Source of the DNA: Sipunculus nudus
Lineage: Eukaryota > Annelida > Sipuncula > Golfingiida > Sipunculidae
Direction of reading: 5' to 3'
DNA length: 64,000 nucleotides
NCBI GenBank assembly: GCA_026874595.1
Contig: CM049310.1
Coordinates: forward strand, 55,867,058 to 55,931,057
The notes beneath the pieces are model-generated. The model was given only the letters and a program-made list of their open reading frames with translations. It did no database searches and was not told the DNA's origin. Below are positions 1 to 13,200 of the stretch, in pieces; the stretch's first letter is position 1; each line of letters starts with the position of its first letter. Made by a program: the position numbers and the translations under genes.

Positions 1-2236
1 CTGTTCCATTTGTCCTTGCAGGGTTGGCTTTATCATTTCCCAGTGGTCCATTAGGATACCAGTTTCATTGTGTTTGAGCATGTTGCATACATTTTGTTTA
101 TTGTTAAGCTGTGTCTGGCCCAGGTAGTCTTTATGTACATATCATACATGAACTACCATACAGCAATGCAGTAATGTATTTTTCTCATTTTTGCCTCCCG
201 GTTTATTTTGTTACTTTTCTTTCAGTTTCATTGATCATTGCAGCATTAGCGTGAATATTTTAATAGCTTTGTGCAAGTGAACTGTAGCCTCTTAGATACA
301 GAATAAATAATTATTGTAGGGTCTGCTGACCTGGGAAATTATTAGATTGATTTTCCTGTTTAAAAAAAATTTCACCTCATTATGCAGAGAAATGATAAAA
401 ATGATTATGACAGGACATTATTGAAAAGTTCTCCTTTCATAATTTATGAAAGATGCAGCCTTGGAGCTTGTGTTACAAGGTGATTTTTGTATGTTTCATT
501 TGTAACACAGGGTGAGAGACACACAAGATGAGTTTGGTAGACACTTGACTTTATTCCATATCAGTGTTTTCTCTGACATGCCGGAAACCATGCTTTATGA
601 AACAGGAAATATGAAACATTCTTTAAAATATATCTTAAGTCACTAAAATGCCATCCACTTCTTCACAACATTTGGACTTTGTCCAGCATTGGTCACACTC
701 AGATTGCTCCCATTATTCATAGTCATTTCTTTAGGAAATTCATATTCACATAATGGAAGCCTAACAGAAAAAGTAAAGTGATTTTTTTTTCATGTCTGTA
801 ATCTTTATTTTATTTTGAGTTATATGAAAGATATTATGCTGATGTTTTCTTGCCTGTAGTGCATTTGTACATTTATTTTTGTCCTCTCTGTGGTTCTTCT
901 TTTATATATCAGGCATGAGCTTGTTGAATATGTCTATTTACATATTAAACATAATATAAACATTAATATATGTTCACAGGAAGATATGTATGGAGCAAAT
1001 TATATATACATAAGGATATTGAATAAATATTGAATATGATTTCCCTAGGCGAAAAAAATCTTTCTTCAGTATATATCTAGGACTTCCACCTTGTTTAAAA
1101 CTGAAAAATATCTTCTGGACAAAGGTTTTTACATGACAATTAGGAGACCATTTCACATATCATGAGTTGTTTTTATGACTGTGATAATTGTGAAATTTTC
1201 TGGTGCAAATTAGAAGTTTAAGGATACTTAATAGAACTTAAAGGAGTCTTGTTCATCACCTCATGTAAACCTGTATGTTTCCTGCAATGAAAATTGTTAT
1301 TTTAGCTAAGTTTCTACAAAGAATATGGTAATGAAGGATAATAAAGATTAATGGGCCTAATTTTCACTAAGTGAAATAAACACCTACCTAACACACTATT
1401 TTAGATACGAAAGTATTTACATACAGTATGAGAAATCAAGTATATGAGAATTAAATCATTCTAAATATTAGAGCATATCAGACTCGCATATGACAGTCAA
1501 GGTCACATGCCAAAAAAGCCTCATTTGACAGCTGCTGACGGGATAATGGCATGCAAATGGTTGCTATGACATCTTTTAAATATACCAAAGCTTCAGCTTT
1601 GATGATGACTTAAGATATTTATCATGTATGCAACACTGCTTTTCATGCAGATGGTATATTTATATATGTGTAATATTCCTGGCTTTTATCATGGTTTTTA
1701 CCTGTTGCATGGTCACATAAATCTTATTGGTCACCCTTCAGTTCATTAACTATCAGGACACATTTTATAACATGCTGCTTGTGAGAATTCAGTGAAGGCA
1801 TCTGCAGGCAAGACATATCAGCAAATAAAACCTTTTAACACAGTGAGAAAAGTACTAGTAGATCTGTTTCATACATATTGCAATCATTAAATGCAACAAA
1901 AAATTTAAATCTGAGCAAAATTATTTTTTTGTAAAGATTATATCACCATTTTCTGTGCCATGCTTTCATTCCAAAATCATAAGTAAATACTTCCCTTCAA
2001 ATTCAAACAGCTTGTTCTTCTATCTCAGTCTCTGTAACTATTTATACGATATTTTTACGATACTCGTGGCAGTTTTTCTTCAGTGGTTTGCTGAATGCTC
2101 AGTAACTACTACCTCATGCGTTAATGCATGTTTTTCACGAAACTAAGTACATGTAGGCCTGTAGTGTATATTTACACATTTCAGCTACAAACAACCATTT
2201 GGGCCTTGCTACAATGTGACACGGCTTGAGGATCAG
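1..2236. other. Presumed intron upstream of exon A; no gene seen
   Basis: AT-rich sequence with no exon that extends the channel toward S1 and no other recognisable coding segment. I searched for the S1-type hydrophobic stretch and the cytoplasmic N-terminus expected before exon A and did not find them, so the upstream exons most likely lie outside the window. Confidence 0.5.
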
Positions 2237-3005
2237 GATCAGTTTGACCAGGATCCAAGCATAAGATGGTAAGTTTCTTCCTGAAATACCAGGATCCTAT
2301 CATAAGTTGGTAAGTTTCTTCCTGAAATACCAGGATCCTATCATAAGATGGTAAGTTTCTTCCTGAAATACCAGGATCCTATCATAAGATGGTAAGTTTC
2401 TTCCTGAAATACCAGGATCCTATCATAAGTTGGTAAGTTTCTTCCTGAAATACCAGGATCCAATCATAAGTTGGTAAGTTTCTTCCTGAAATACCAGGGA
2501 CCATGTTTAAGTTGGTAAGTTTCTTCCTGAAATACCAGGATCCAATCATAATTTGGTAAGTTTCTTCCTTAAATACCAGGATCCAATCATAAGTTGGTAA
2601 GTTTCTTCCTGAAATACCATGATCCAAGTTTAAGTTGGCAGGTTTCTTCCTTAAATACCAGGATCTGATCATAAGTTGGTAAGTTTCTTCCTGAAATACC
2701 AGGATCCAAGTTAAAGTTGGTAAGTTTCTTCCTGAAATACCAGGGTCCAAGTTTAAGTTGGTAAGTTTCTTCCTGAAATACCAGGGTCCAAGCATATGAT
2801 GGAATGCTTCTTTATGAAACACCAGGGTCAAAGTTTAAGATAGTGAGCTTCTTCATAAAATACCAGAATCCAAGCATAAAATGATAATTTTTTTTCCCTG
2901 TAATACCAGGATCCAGTTGTTAGAGGGTAAATTTCATCTGAAATGCCAGGGTCTTTGCAAACTGCTGAAAAACATTCTTCCTGTAATACCAGGATCCAAT
3001 GAAAG
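2237..3005. repeat. 41-bp minisatellite, about 14 good and 4-5 degenerate units
   Basis: The segment GGTAAGTTTCTTCCTGAAAT followed by ACCAGGATCC recurs with exact 41-bp spacing (GGT at 2268, 2309, 2350 and onward). Units after about 2800 are eroded. Each unit carries a near-consensus donor (GGTAAGT) and, 24 nt on, a pyrimidine-rich stretch ending in CCAG|G. Because 41 is not a multiple of 3, the minus strand reads through the array in all three frames, which makes an artefactual antisense frame at 2382-2831. Confidence 0.95.
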
Positions 3006-3236
3006 ATAATGCAATTCTGGTTGGAATATGTTTTTGTTTCCATATATGCATTCCAGTCAAATTCTTTTCTTATTTACAAAAATTCAACTTCCCATTTTTG
3101 AAGTCTCATATGAGACTTGAAACCTTTTGTCATATAATGAATTTATTGTATTTCCATTAATTCCCATGAAGCAAACTGCTTGGATTTCTATTTTTCCTCT
3201 CATGTAAGATTTTCCCTGTACTTTTCGGTTTCATTT

Positions 3237-3253
3237 CCCCCCCCCCCCCCCCC
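3237..3253. repeat. Poly-C tract of about 17 bases
   Basis: An uninterrupted run of about 17 C residues stands out in AT-rich intronic DNA. Its length is likely to vary between individuals and to be error-prone in sequencing. The rest of 3006-4176 shows nothing else I can name. Confidence 0.9.
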
Positions 3254-4176
3254 ATAAACTTGAAGTGGTCATGGGAATTTTTTCTTATACCTAATACTTT
3301 TAAAAGTTCAATGTCTTTTAAGTTTTAAAAGGTCTGTCTCCTCGTGGGTCTTTTAATTGTTTTAAGTCTTGAATCAGGCATTTACTGCTGTGATGATTTC
3401 CTTTTTTAGCTTCATTAGACCCAGAATTGTCAGAGGATCTTACACTGATTGTAACTCCTAATGACTCCTGTGCAATTCATATCCATTCCTATTTGGAGCC
3501 TTTTGACTTCACATGGTAGCCAAAACTGCACCTCTCATGACAATACATTCATACGCTTTGATGAATGTTTGTCTCAGGGTTGATGTATGGAAGCAGATGC
3601 AAAGCGAAGATGTGATGGTCATATCAGTCTGCTCATGGATTGCCAGCTGCAGGCATTAATTCTGTGAATAGATTTCTTTGTTCTGTTCAGTCCTGCTTGG
3701 TTTCACTTTTACATTGGCTCAGTCTAGTTCTTGTCTGCTCTCTATAATGGCTTTTATATTGAGAGCTTTCAGGTCTCTTCAGAAAATCTTTTTTCCCCAG
3801 TAGCTGCCAGTCCATGAGTTTTCATTACTGAAGTGACGGAGTTCTCTTGGGAAGTGGTCCTTTAGAAAGCTAACCATTCCGATCTTTGCACCTGATTAAG
3901 CTTTTGGCGCTTTTTTGTGAAATATTGACCCAAGAACTTGTGCAATTTCTGTAAAATTTTCTTTGATAAAAACATTTTCTGAAGTCTTCTTTGTGCTTTG
4001 TTATTCTTCTTCAAATAAGCTTCAGAAGGCATTTGGGTAAAGTGATGATTCATACAGAAACTATTAATACACTGTTTATGTCACATTTGTTATATTATTT
4101 CATTAAACCAGAGTATATATATAATATATGTATAATTATATGTGTGTATATATAAGTAACTGTTGCTTTTTTTCAG

Positions 4177-4285
4177 GGGATTTTTACTCTGGGTAAATCG
4201 AGCATACTGGTTATGGATTATTCAAGTTACTGTTGCTGGCATCAGTCTGATCGAAACACTTCTTCTCACATATCTTGGTTACAAG
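4177..4285 (+). CDS. KCNT: KCNT exon A: S2 segment
   Basis: Acceptor TTTTTTTCAG|G and donor AAG|GTCAGT. The exon starts with the third base of a split codon and ends in phase 0. It encodes the end of the S1-S2 loop and the S2 helix, with [16 protein letters not shown], then [13 protein letters not shown], matching the family pattern (L)WV-R---W-IQV...ETMLL-YLSYK. The preceding exon is not in the window. Confidence 0.93.
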
Positions 4286-7200
4286 GTCAGTATCAAGATC
4301 AACATAATTATATTAACTTTAAAGCTCTTGCAATTTTTTCCCATAATGGCTTCAAATGATTTTGGTGTGATAATAGAGAAAATTTCAGACCATATGAAAT
4401 ACAATATTTTTTTTTTTTTTTGGTTTCCTTATTATATGTATAAACAGTCCACAGAAGGTTGAGGCATGCATTTCTGTTAATATCTTAATTTCAGCTTTCT
4501 GTCATGTCATACTTTCATTGAAATTTTACATATTTAATGTAAATTGAATATTGTTTTGCCAACAGGGGAATATTCTCCAACAAATCATCAACTTCAGCTT
4601 CATATTCGAAGTAATAAACACAGTACCATTCATCATCACAGTGAGTATTACATTTCTGTCAGGGTTTGTCATATTAAAGAAATATTGTTTTAATTTTCCA
4701 GGTTCAACTTTTTTCAACAATTCATGTAACTTTGGTGAAAAACAAGACTGATGCATGGTTACTCATGTTTTAACAAATACAGAGAAAAGATAATAAATAA
4801 GTTTCCGTTACAAGGTGGCCAGGATTTATTTGGTAATAATTAAGGGAAAATGGTCTTGCAACCTAGTGGTCTGTCCCTTTCACCAGAATATGGTTATAGC
4901 ATATTAGCATATTTATAGGCTTATATCACCAATTACATCCGTCTTTTGGGGTTCTGGTTCTTTTTACCTTTTTATTCTTGTAACATTATTCAGGATACAC
5001 CCAAAATAGGCATAGTAGGTGCAAAAAGGTTATATATATGACATTTACCTACCACCTATATGCTATACGTGCATATTTATTCCTTGGCTCCTGTTTTTAA
5101 TTACCTTGGCCATGGGTCCTAGCATGGAGAATATTATCAACATGATGTGCACCTCAAAAAATAATAACAATGGTTGTGTTTAGACCATTTTGAATTTCGA
5201 AAATTTTGGGCCATGATTTTTTTTTCATTGTGGATTTATTAGAGGGATCAAATAACAAGAGTAAATACAGTAAATTGTTTATTGGGCAGGGACTGTACAA
5301 TTGAGCTGGAGTGTTTTTTTCCAACATTGTTCCTAATGTAAAAAAAAACCAAACATTTACAAATCATGAGATCAGTTAAGTTCAGTCTATATCCAAACAT
5401 CATTTCTTTAATTTCTATTTGATTAATTACTTTGAATTAATTTAGATAGAAAACAAACTCACAAATTTACTAAAATCATTCAGCAATCATTATAAAATAT
5501 AATATAAAATAAAAAAAAAGAAATCCACCAAGGATAATTCTCCATCCATTTTATTGAATGCAGTAAAATTTTTCAGAGCTTTATGTATAATATTTCTTTC
5601 AGCAGAGCTGTAGGAATTGATTTCTAATTCAAGTTTATGCCCTGTGCTAAAAATGAACATAACTGAGGTTTATTACACATCAGGAACTGGCAATTGACTT
5701 TACGGACCAAATTTACTATTGGTAAATGGCTCCACAGGCTTTAATTTCACAAAAAGATTTTCTGCTCAACCTTGTGTATAAATGTAAAAAAAAAGATATT
5801 GTACCAGCAAAGTCGTAATAACATTTTACCTCGGGACATGGCACACTAAAATCAAATGACTGTAAGTCATGAATCTGAGTGGCTGCATAGTTAACTATAC
5901 TTCTACTTGTGCTCCATATACACAGGTTACAATACTTAATAGCCAAACTATTCTTTTTGTCATGACTCACAGATATCTGTGATTTATGTAATTTCTGGTT
6001 TATTCTTCAGGTGGTCTCAACTGGTCTCAAGAGCACTGTTTAAAATTGAAAGGCTAGAGTACAATAACACAGAATATAAAATATACAAAATACATGCCTC
6101 TTTTATAAGAATATAAATTTTATTTATTATGAATATTAATAGAATCTTTATTTATGTTATATATACAGTAGCAGTTAATTATAAAATTGTCATATAGTTC
6201 AGTAAATGTTGTCATGGTGATGTAGATTCCCAGATGAAGACCATATATATAGGAGTCCAAACAACTCAAGCATGAAATATCTCATTGTGATATCACTCAT
6301 AGAAATATAAAAAACATGACCATATATGGGGCAGCTGTCGGCAGTGACCCAGTCATGACCTATGCTTGTTATTACTCGATTATTTTGTCCATTTTGAACA
6401 ACCCCAGGTTTTCCATGGTCTTGTTCAGCCTTTACCAAAAAAAATATAACTTCCTAACTTAGTTGAATCAAAATGAAAAGAAAAATGTTCACTCTGTCAC
6501 TCCTTGTATAGTTTTGATCATATAAACCCCTTATATCTGACAAGAGTAAACAAATTACAAGAGTAAGCTACAAGTTGAAACATAGTCATAATACAGTCAC
6601 ACAAAAATATGAATAATTAAACAAGATTATTTTAAATTAGTTCAGTTTAGAAAGACACATCACAATTAGATAGCTCAGTTAAATAAGTCACATACAGTTA
6701 CAAAAAAGTAAGTCACAGCATAGTTACATACAACAGTTTAATAAGTCATGTTTTATTATTATTTGAGGATTTTTTAATAGCCTTATAAGACAAACCTGTA
6801 CCCCTGATAAACTCCAGAATGCCTGCATGCAAGTAACCATTTGAAGTCATGTAGATGTGATTGTACATGTAGATGTATATACATATACTCCTGCATGTAC
6901 TCACTTGTAGTAAACAACATAACAATAATTAATTGCCTGGATTAATTCCCCTTGATCAAGTTTTCTTCAATTTTTTAAATTATTTTTTTTCATTTGATAC
7001 ATTATATTTGTACTGGAGAAATGAGATAAATTTTCCATTTCCAAATCCATTACAAATTTATTCAAAGGCAAAACCTGCAGAAAAGAAACAAAAAGCTTTT
7101 ACAAAAAAGGAGTGATCAAGATTTTTATATGATTTTGGAAAATAAAGTATTATTTCCTTTAAGATCTATCCAAGTATCAAAAGGTATTTTCTATTCATAG

Positions 7201-10200
7201 AGATTATTATAAGTTCCTGTTTCCATTTTGCAGATTTTTTATGTTCCATTAAGAAGTATCTTCATCCCTGTATTTCTCAACTGCTGGCTGGCAAAAGTGG
7301 CCTTGGAAAATATGCTGGTTAGTCATAGACTGGGTTCTTCTCAAAACTGTTACTTTTTGTTTTACTTCTCTTTCTATTTTCTTTACATGATAAGAAATAT
7401 CAGTTCATACCATGAGAATTTGTTTGAAGTATGTTCCTTATATGTTCTTTGTATAAAGATAGATATCATCATAAATTCATCAAATTTATTTTTGATCTTA
7501 AAAATTATTTGTTAATAGTTGATTTAAATAAACTTCTACAAATTGTTATAATGTTAAGCAGATATTAATAGTTGCTAATTAGATTGTTACCTTTAGTGGT
7601 ATAATTGAAATTAAAGTAAATTATAACATATAAAGGTGATTTATACTTAAATAAACCATATTTTTGTTATGCTGTATAAATATATGATTAATTTTTGTGG
7701 TCAATTTGTTCAGGTTTTGTTGAATGCTTACAGAATGACCTTCACAGAGCCATGCAGAGGTCACAATCAGCATTATCCCAACAACTGTTAATTCTGGCAG
7801 CAACTCTCATATGTTTTGTTTTCACTTGGTAAGTCATTTTGTATGTATTGTTTTTTAGAAATTTTTGAGTAAAGAGTGAGATTTTTTTTAGAAATTTGTT
7901 AGTTTAGAGTGAATAGTTTAACTCAGTTGGCTAAAGAAAAGGTTGTATTTTTTACATTTAGATAAAAATTTGAATTGTTTCATGTTATCTTTGCAGTTGT
8001 TATTTTTGCTAGAGTGACAGCACCTTCGTTTTGCATGACCTTTATGTTGTCATGTGACCAGAGGTCTCCAAGCTATTACCGTAAGCCTCATGCACAACCA
8101 TACAGGATACCTTGAGTTGTAGAAACTCTAGATCTAAAGCCTGATTTTTCTAAAATATTTTGTAGTCTTCATGTGCTGTTAGTTACATACCACCCTCAAG
8201 AATCTGTGAAATTTCAAGCACTTCTCTGAGCTAAGAGTTTTCAGGCAATGTACCAATATATTATGGAATAATATATCATCCTCTGTTGAGATGAATGTTA
8301 TCCTTTTACCAAAAGGGAAGGGGGGGAGAGAGAGAAAACCAAAAATGGAGAGACTGTTTATATACATGATGCTGGTGTTAAAATTATTTGCAGTATGTGT
8401 GGGATACAACATCTACAGCGAGGAGGGAACCAGCAGATGGATTTGGTAAACAGCCTGTGGTTTGTGATCGTCACGTTTTCCACTGTGGGGTACGGTGACA
8501 TATACCCAGACATATGGCCAAGCAAGTGTTTTATGATGTTCATGATTGCGTCGACCTTCATCGTCCTGCCCACACAGGTAAAACACAGCACTTCTTTGCG
8601 TGATTCCTCAGACGTTTGATGTTTAAAACAGGGACAGGGGATAAAAAACCTCCATAAGACTAAATGAAATGATAAATGGCTTCCGATAGAGAAAGACAGG
8701 TTTGCTGCTCTCGGGAGCACATGAAAAACGGAACGTTAAATATTACCCTTGATTGGTCTTCATTATCTCGGTAACAAGTCGGAAAATGACTTGTGCACCT
8801 GCGACTGAAGTGGTCCGTTTGAGATATTACAACTCCACCTCAGTGTCATTGCCTCTCTTCCCCCGAAGTTGCATCAACCAACAGTGAGTTTTGTGTTTAT
8901 TGTTGAGTTTAGACTAAGGGACCAGTTATAGTAATTTTATTTCTTTTCTCTCCCAACGGAAGCCAGAGTTTGCTTGTGAATGTTTCCCTGTGCTTTACTT
9001 GGTATTGATCTTTGCATCTCAGATGGACAAGGGATGTTAATAAACCGCAGTGTGGGACATTAACCTCACAGTGATATAGGTCAAGTGTGTGGAACTTTTC
9101 AATTATTAGCGAACCTGTGAGCTTATGCGATGGTGTGGCGTCGTCCGTCGTCCGTCCGGCGTCTGTACGTTAACCCATACTATCTTGAAAACAGCAAGAG
9201 TTAGCATCACCAAATTTTATGCAAAAAATTAGTCATCTAAAAAACTCCATCGGATTTTGCTTATTTTTTGGCTAACTGCATTTTCTTAGATTTTATAGGG
9301 AAAAAGCTTAAAACCCTTTAAAAATCTTCTTCTCTGAAACTGACCAGCCAAATTGTCCAATATTTCACAGAAATGGTTCCAGTTTGGAGATTTTTGGCCG
9401 AGTTACAGGAGGTTGAACTTAGTCATCTGTCCAAAAAAGCACACTAAAATTAAAATCTCAGAAACGGCTAGAGATATAATGACCAAATTTCATGCCAATG
9501 TTTGTCACATATGTCATATCTGATTTTGAGGTATTGGTGGCGCCACCTACATTGATGTGTTTTTTACAAGCAAAAATGTAATTTAAAACTCTTCTAGCTT
9601 ATACACTGATTTATGATGAAACTGTTCAGCTGATTGGTTTAAAATTTACAAGAATTATTCTATGGTAGGGTTCTGCTAGTTTTATAAGAATAGATTGGGT
9701 AAATACAGTTTTAAAAAAGCATTGTAGCCAATTGAAAAAGGCTTTCTGTATTTGAGTACAGATTTGACTTCATGCAGCCAAGTCAAGAGGTCACTCAGTA
9801 CAAACAGGTGGGGTCCAGACATCACCATGGCAACTGACCTGGCTCTAGGGGGGGTGTCTAGACAATGTGTCTAGACGTCTAGACACAGCGTCTAGACGTC
9901 TGGACACAATGTTTAGATGCAGAATTCCCAGATTATTGGAACTATATCTTTCAACTATTTGAAAAAACTTGGTTTGCATTTTAAGCGAATCGGGTTTATC
10001 ATCAGGTCACATGTGAATTGCTGCGCCTTCATTTTTGGTTGACCTCTTACCTTTCCTTGCCGCCCAGTGTCTATTTGTGCGTCTGTTTCCACACATAAAC
10101 CCACATATCTCGGGAACCGTTTGACCGATCAGGCTAAAAATTTTGCACAAATGTAGCCCTTTGATAGCTTTAAAACATACACTAAAAATGGTGGCACCAC

Positions 10201-13200
10201 CTTCAACCAATTTTGCACAGCGTCCATCTGTTCATCTGCCTTGGGATAATATTACTCATATCTCAGCAGTGGTTTGACTTATCCACCTAAAATTTTTTAG
10301 GTTTATACATCCTGGACAGCTTTCTCGATTTTATGACAGGTGGCGCCACCTACATTAACATTTACTCTGTAGACAGCCAAGCTCATATCTTGGGAACCGT
10401 TTGACCGATTAGGCCAAAATTTTGCCTGTGCATAGATCTCACATAGCTCTTTATCATAGGCAAAACTGGTGGTGCCACCTGCAACCATTTATGCACAGCA
10501 TCCATCTATTCATCTGCCTTGGGTTAAAATCACTCATATCTCAGCAGTGGTTTGACTTTTCCACTTGAAATTTTGCAGGTATTTTACATCCTTGACAGCT
10601 TTCTCGATTTTATGACAGGTGGCGCCACCTACATTCATGTTTACTCTGCAGACATCCAAGCTCATATCTCGGGAACCGTTTGACTGATTAGGCCAAAATT
10701 TTGCTTGTGTATAGATCTCACATAGCTCTTCATCATAGGCAAAACTGGTGGCGCCACCTGCAACCTCTTATGCACAGCAGCCATCTGTTCATCTGCCTTT
10801 GGATAATATCACTCATATCTCAGCAGTAGTTTGACTTATCCACCTGAAATTTTGCAGGTTTATACATCCTGGACAGCTTTCTCGATTTATGACTGGTGGC
10901 GCCACCTACATTCACGTTTAAACTGCAGACGTCCATGCTAATATGCAACACACCACGCTCTATTCCCCTTGCCACTTAATCCATGCCTCACTTCACCCGT
11001 CCCATTCTGATTTCTGCAGATACACAGAGTGGCTTGTCGACTACCCATATTCTGGTTTTAAAATGTCCTAGTCCGAAACTTGCAGGTCAGAAACGTCCAT
11101 TTTGCTGAAATCATAATGACTAAGGTAGATATGCAGGACTTAGGAGGATCAATATTAAATTTTAAAAATAAACCTCCATTCATACTCCTTAACTTTGCAC
11201 AGGTTCGCATTAGGCCTGTAGGCCTTGTTTATGAAAAACAAAAGGTTCCTGATGAGTTAACCTTAAATAATTCATTTAAGTAGGATTAGATGAACACATA
11301 TATGTGTAACTTCTTCAGAATATAAGAAAATCTTTACCTTGATACAGTTCTTGATGCAGTAATTATTTTAGTAGTAAATTTCTGACTATTTTTTGCAAAG
11401 GCAAATATTTTACCATGATGGATGTTAATTAATGCCAGCAAATAAAAAAAAACAGTGTATTTTTCAAAAATATTTTATCAAATCATATCAGGAAACATAT
11501 CAGACGTAAATGCTTATTGATTGTGGTACTTGAAATAAAAAAAATATTTTAAAAATGAATCATTTGGGAGGGTAAGAATAAATCAGAGATTAATGAGGGG
11601 TTGCAATTAAATGCATCAGGTATTTGATATATTGTTACACTAACAACATTCAATGTTTAAAAGGAGGCACAGTCTGTCAGGGAATCTTCCAGCTACAGGC
11701 ACATGGCATGTCATTCACTCTAATAGAGGGTAAAACATTGTTTCAGCGGTTTACTTCTAACAGATCTACAACTGGCTGTGAAACAACAGATGCCCAACAG
11801 TATTTACCAGAGAGCATTCCTTAGTTGGATGCTTAGCACAATGAGAAATGGGCCACCTATGTTAGCATCAGTATCATTATACACTCATTAATTAGTACAT
11901 ATGCATTGGAATGTAATGGATTGAATATTACAAAATATATCGTAAAGTAACAAATGTGTAGAATCAATTCCCAAGAAAATACTCAGCATTTCTTATATTA
12001 TTTATACTTAACAAGAGCACTGTTAACATATCTTTCAGTTTGAACAGCTCGCATTTACTTGGATGGAGAGACAAAAACAGGGAGGAACCTACAGCAGTCA
12101 TCGAGCCCAGAATGAGAAGCATGTGGTCGTCTGCTCTACAACTCTTCATACAGATGCCATCATGGATTTCCTTAATGAATTCTATGCCCATCCTAAACTC
12201 CAGGTAACTGAGACTTAGTAGTATTTATAATACTTGTACCCCACATCCGTCCCTATGTCTGTTCGTACGTAATGTTTTTTGTAACCATGGAATAACTTTC
12301 CTAAATATTATCCCATTTCATTTAAATTTGGGTCAGTGATTGCCCTAATGCATACCTTGGTTGGGATTGTCTGACAGAAAATTTATTATCTCAACCTCCA
12401 AAACATACAAAATATTTTCCCTTTCTTCCCAGTTCACAACATATTATGACATATTGAGACATCTTCAGGGGACAATGAAAACTAAAACACAGTCACTTTG
12501 ACTTGTGGAGACATCTTCAGGGGAAAATAAAAACTAAAACATTGAAAAGGCAAGTAGAGGACAACAATAGGCAGAACAGGGGGACATAAATTCCATGAAT
12601 TTGCTTGTTTTTATATATTTTTGTGTGAGGGATATGCCTCCCTTTATCTGTGCTAGCTTAGCTAAATATGTACATCTACAGAACTCCATTCTAGTTTTAA
12701 ACTATGTGACAGAGTTGTAAAACATGTTTCCATTCATTTATATCAATCCTGTTGTTCACCAGGCCCTCTGACTACCATACCTACAGGGCCTGGTCACTTT
12801 GAAATTTATATAAAAATCAATTTTAAGCAAGAAAAATGTTGTAAATATTGTGGTTTATATCTACAAAATTACAATGCGGTGTACTGTCTTTGTGGTTTTT
12901 TTTCCCACAGGATTACTATGTGGTGCTACTGTCTCCTTGTGAATTAGACCCAACTATGAGAATGATCCTCCATGTTCCACTTTGGGCTGCGCGGGTCATT
13001 TACATTCAGGGGTCTGCACTCAAAGATACAGATTTATCACGATGCAGGTAGGACAGTACTTTTATCAAAGAAACTTCAACAGGATTCTGCAAAAAAGTTT
13101 TTTGACTATGCTTTATATTATTGTCCAGTTATGCTGAGTGTAACTAAACCTTGGTTATAAACATGTACATTGTCAGGTAAAAGATTGACTTCTCACAAAA

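Larger units (their letters stand above)
4641..8393 (+). other. Introns between exons B, C, D and E
   Basis: Between the exons at 7234-7317 and 7734-7828 the introns are AT-rich and hold no repeat family or coding segment that I recognise. The largest gap, 4641-7233, is featureless apart from short poly-A and poly-T runs. Confidence 0.5.
8578..12038 (+). other. Intron E-F, rich in repeats
   Basis: It holds a repeat related to 59889-60945 (from about 9108), a palindrome cluster at 9857-9905 and a dimeric satellite at 10067-10935. Segments 8580-9100 and 10940-12038 show nothing I can identify. Confidence 0.6.

Noticed and set aside
2382-2831. 149-residue minus-strand open frame with internal repeats
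   Set aside because: It is a translation of the 41-bp minisatellite. The 41-residue period (three units) and lack of stops in any phase explain it without a gene.
8358-8720. 120-residue minus-strand frame across the pore exon
   Set aside because: It is the antisense shadow of exon E, which is strongly conserved on the + strand.
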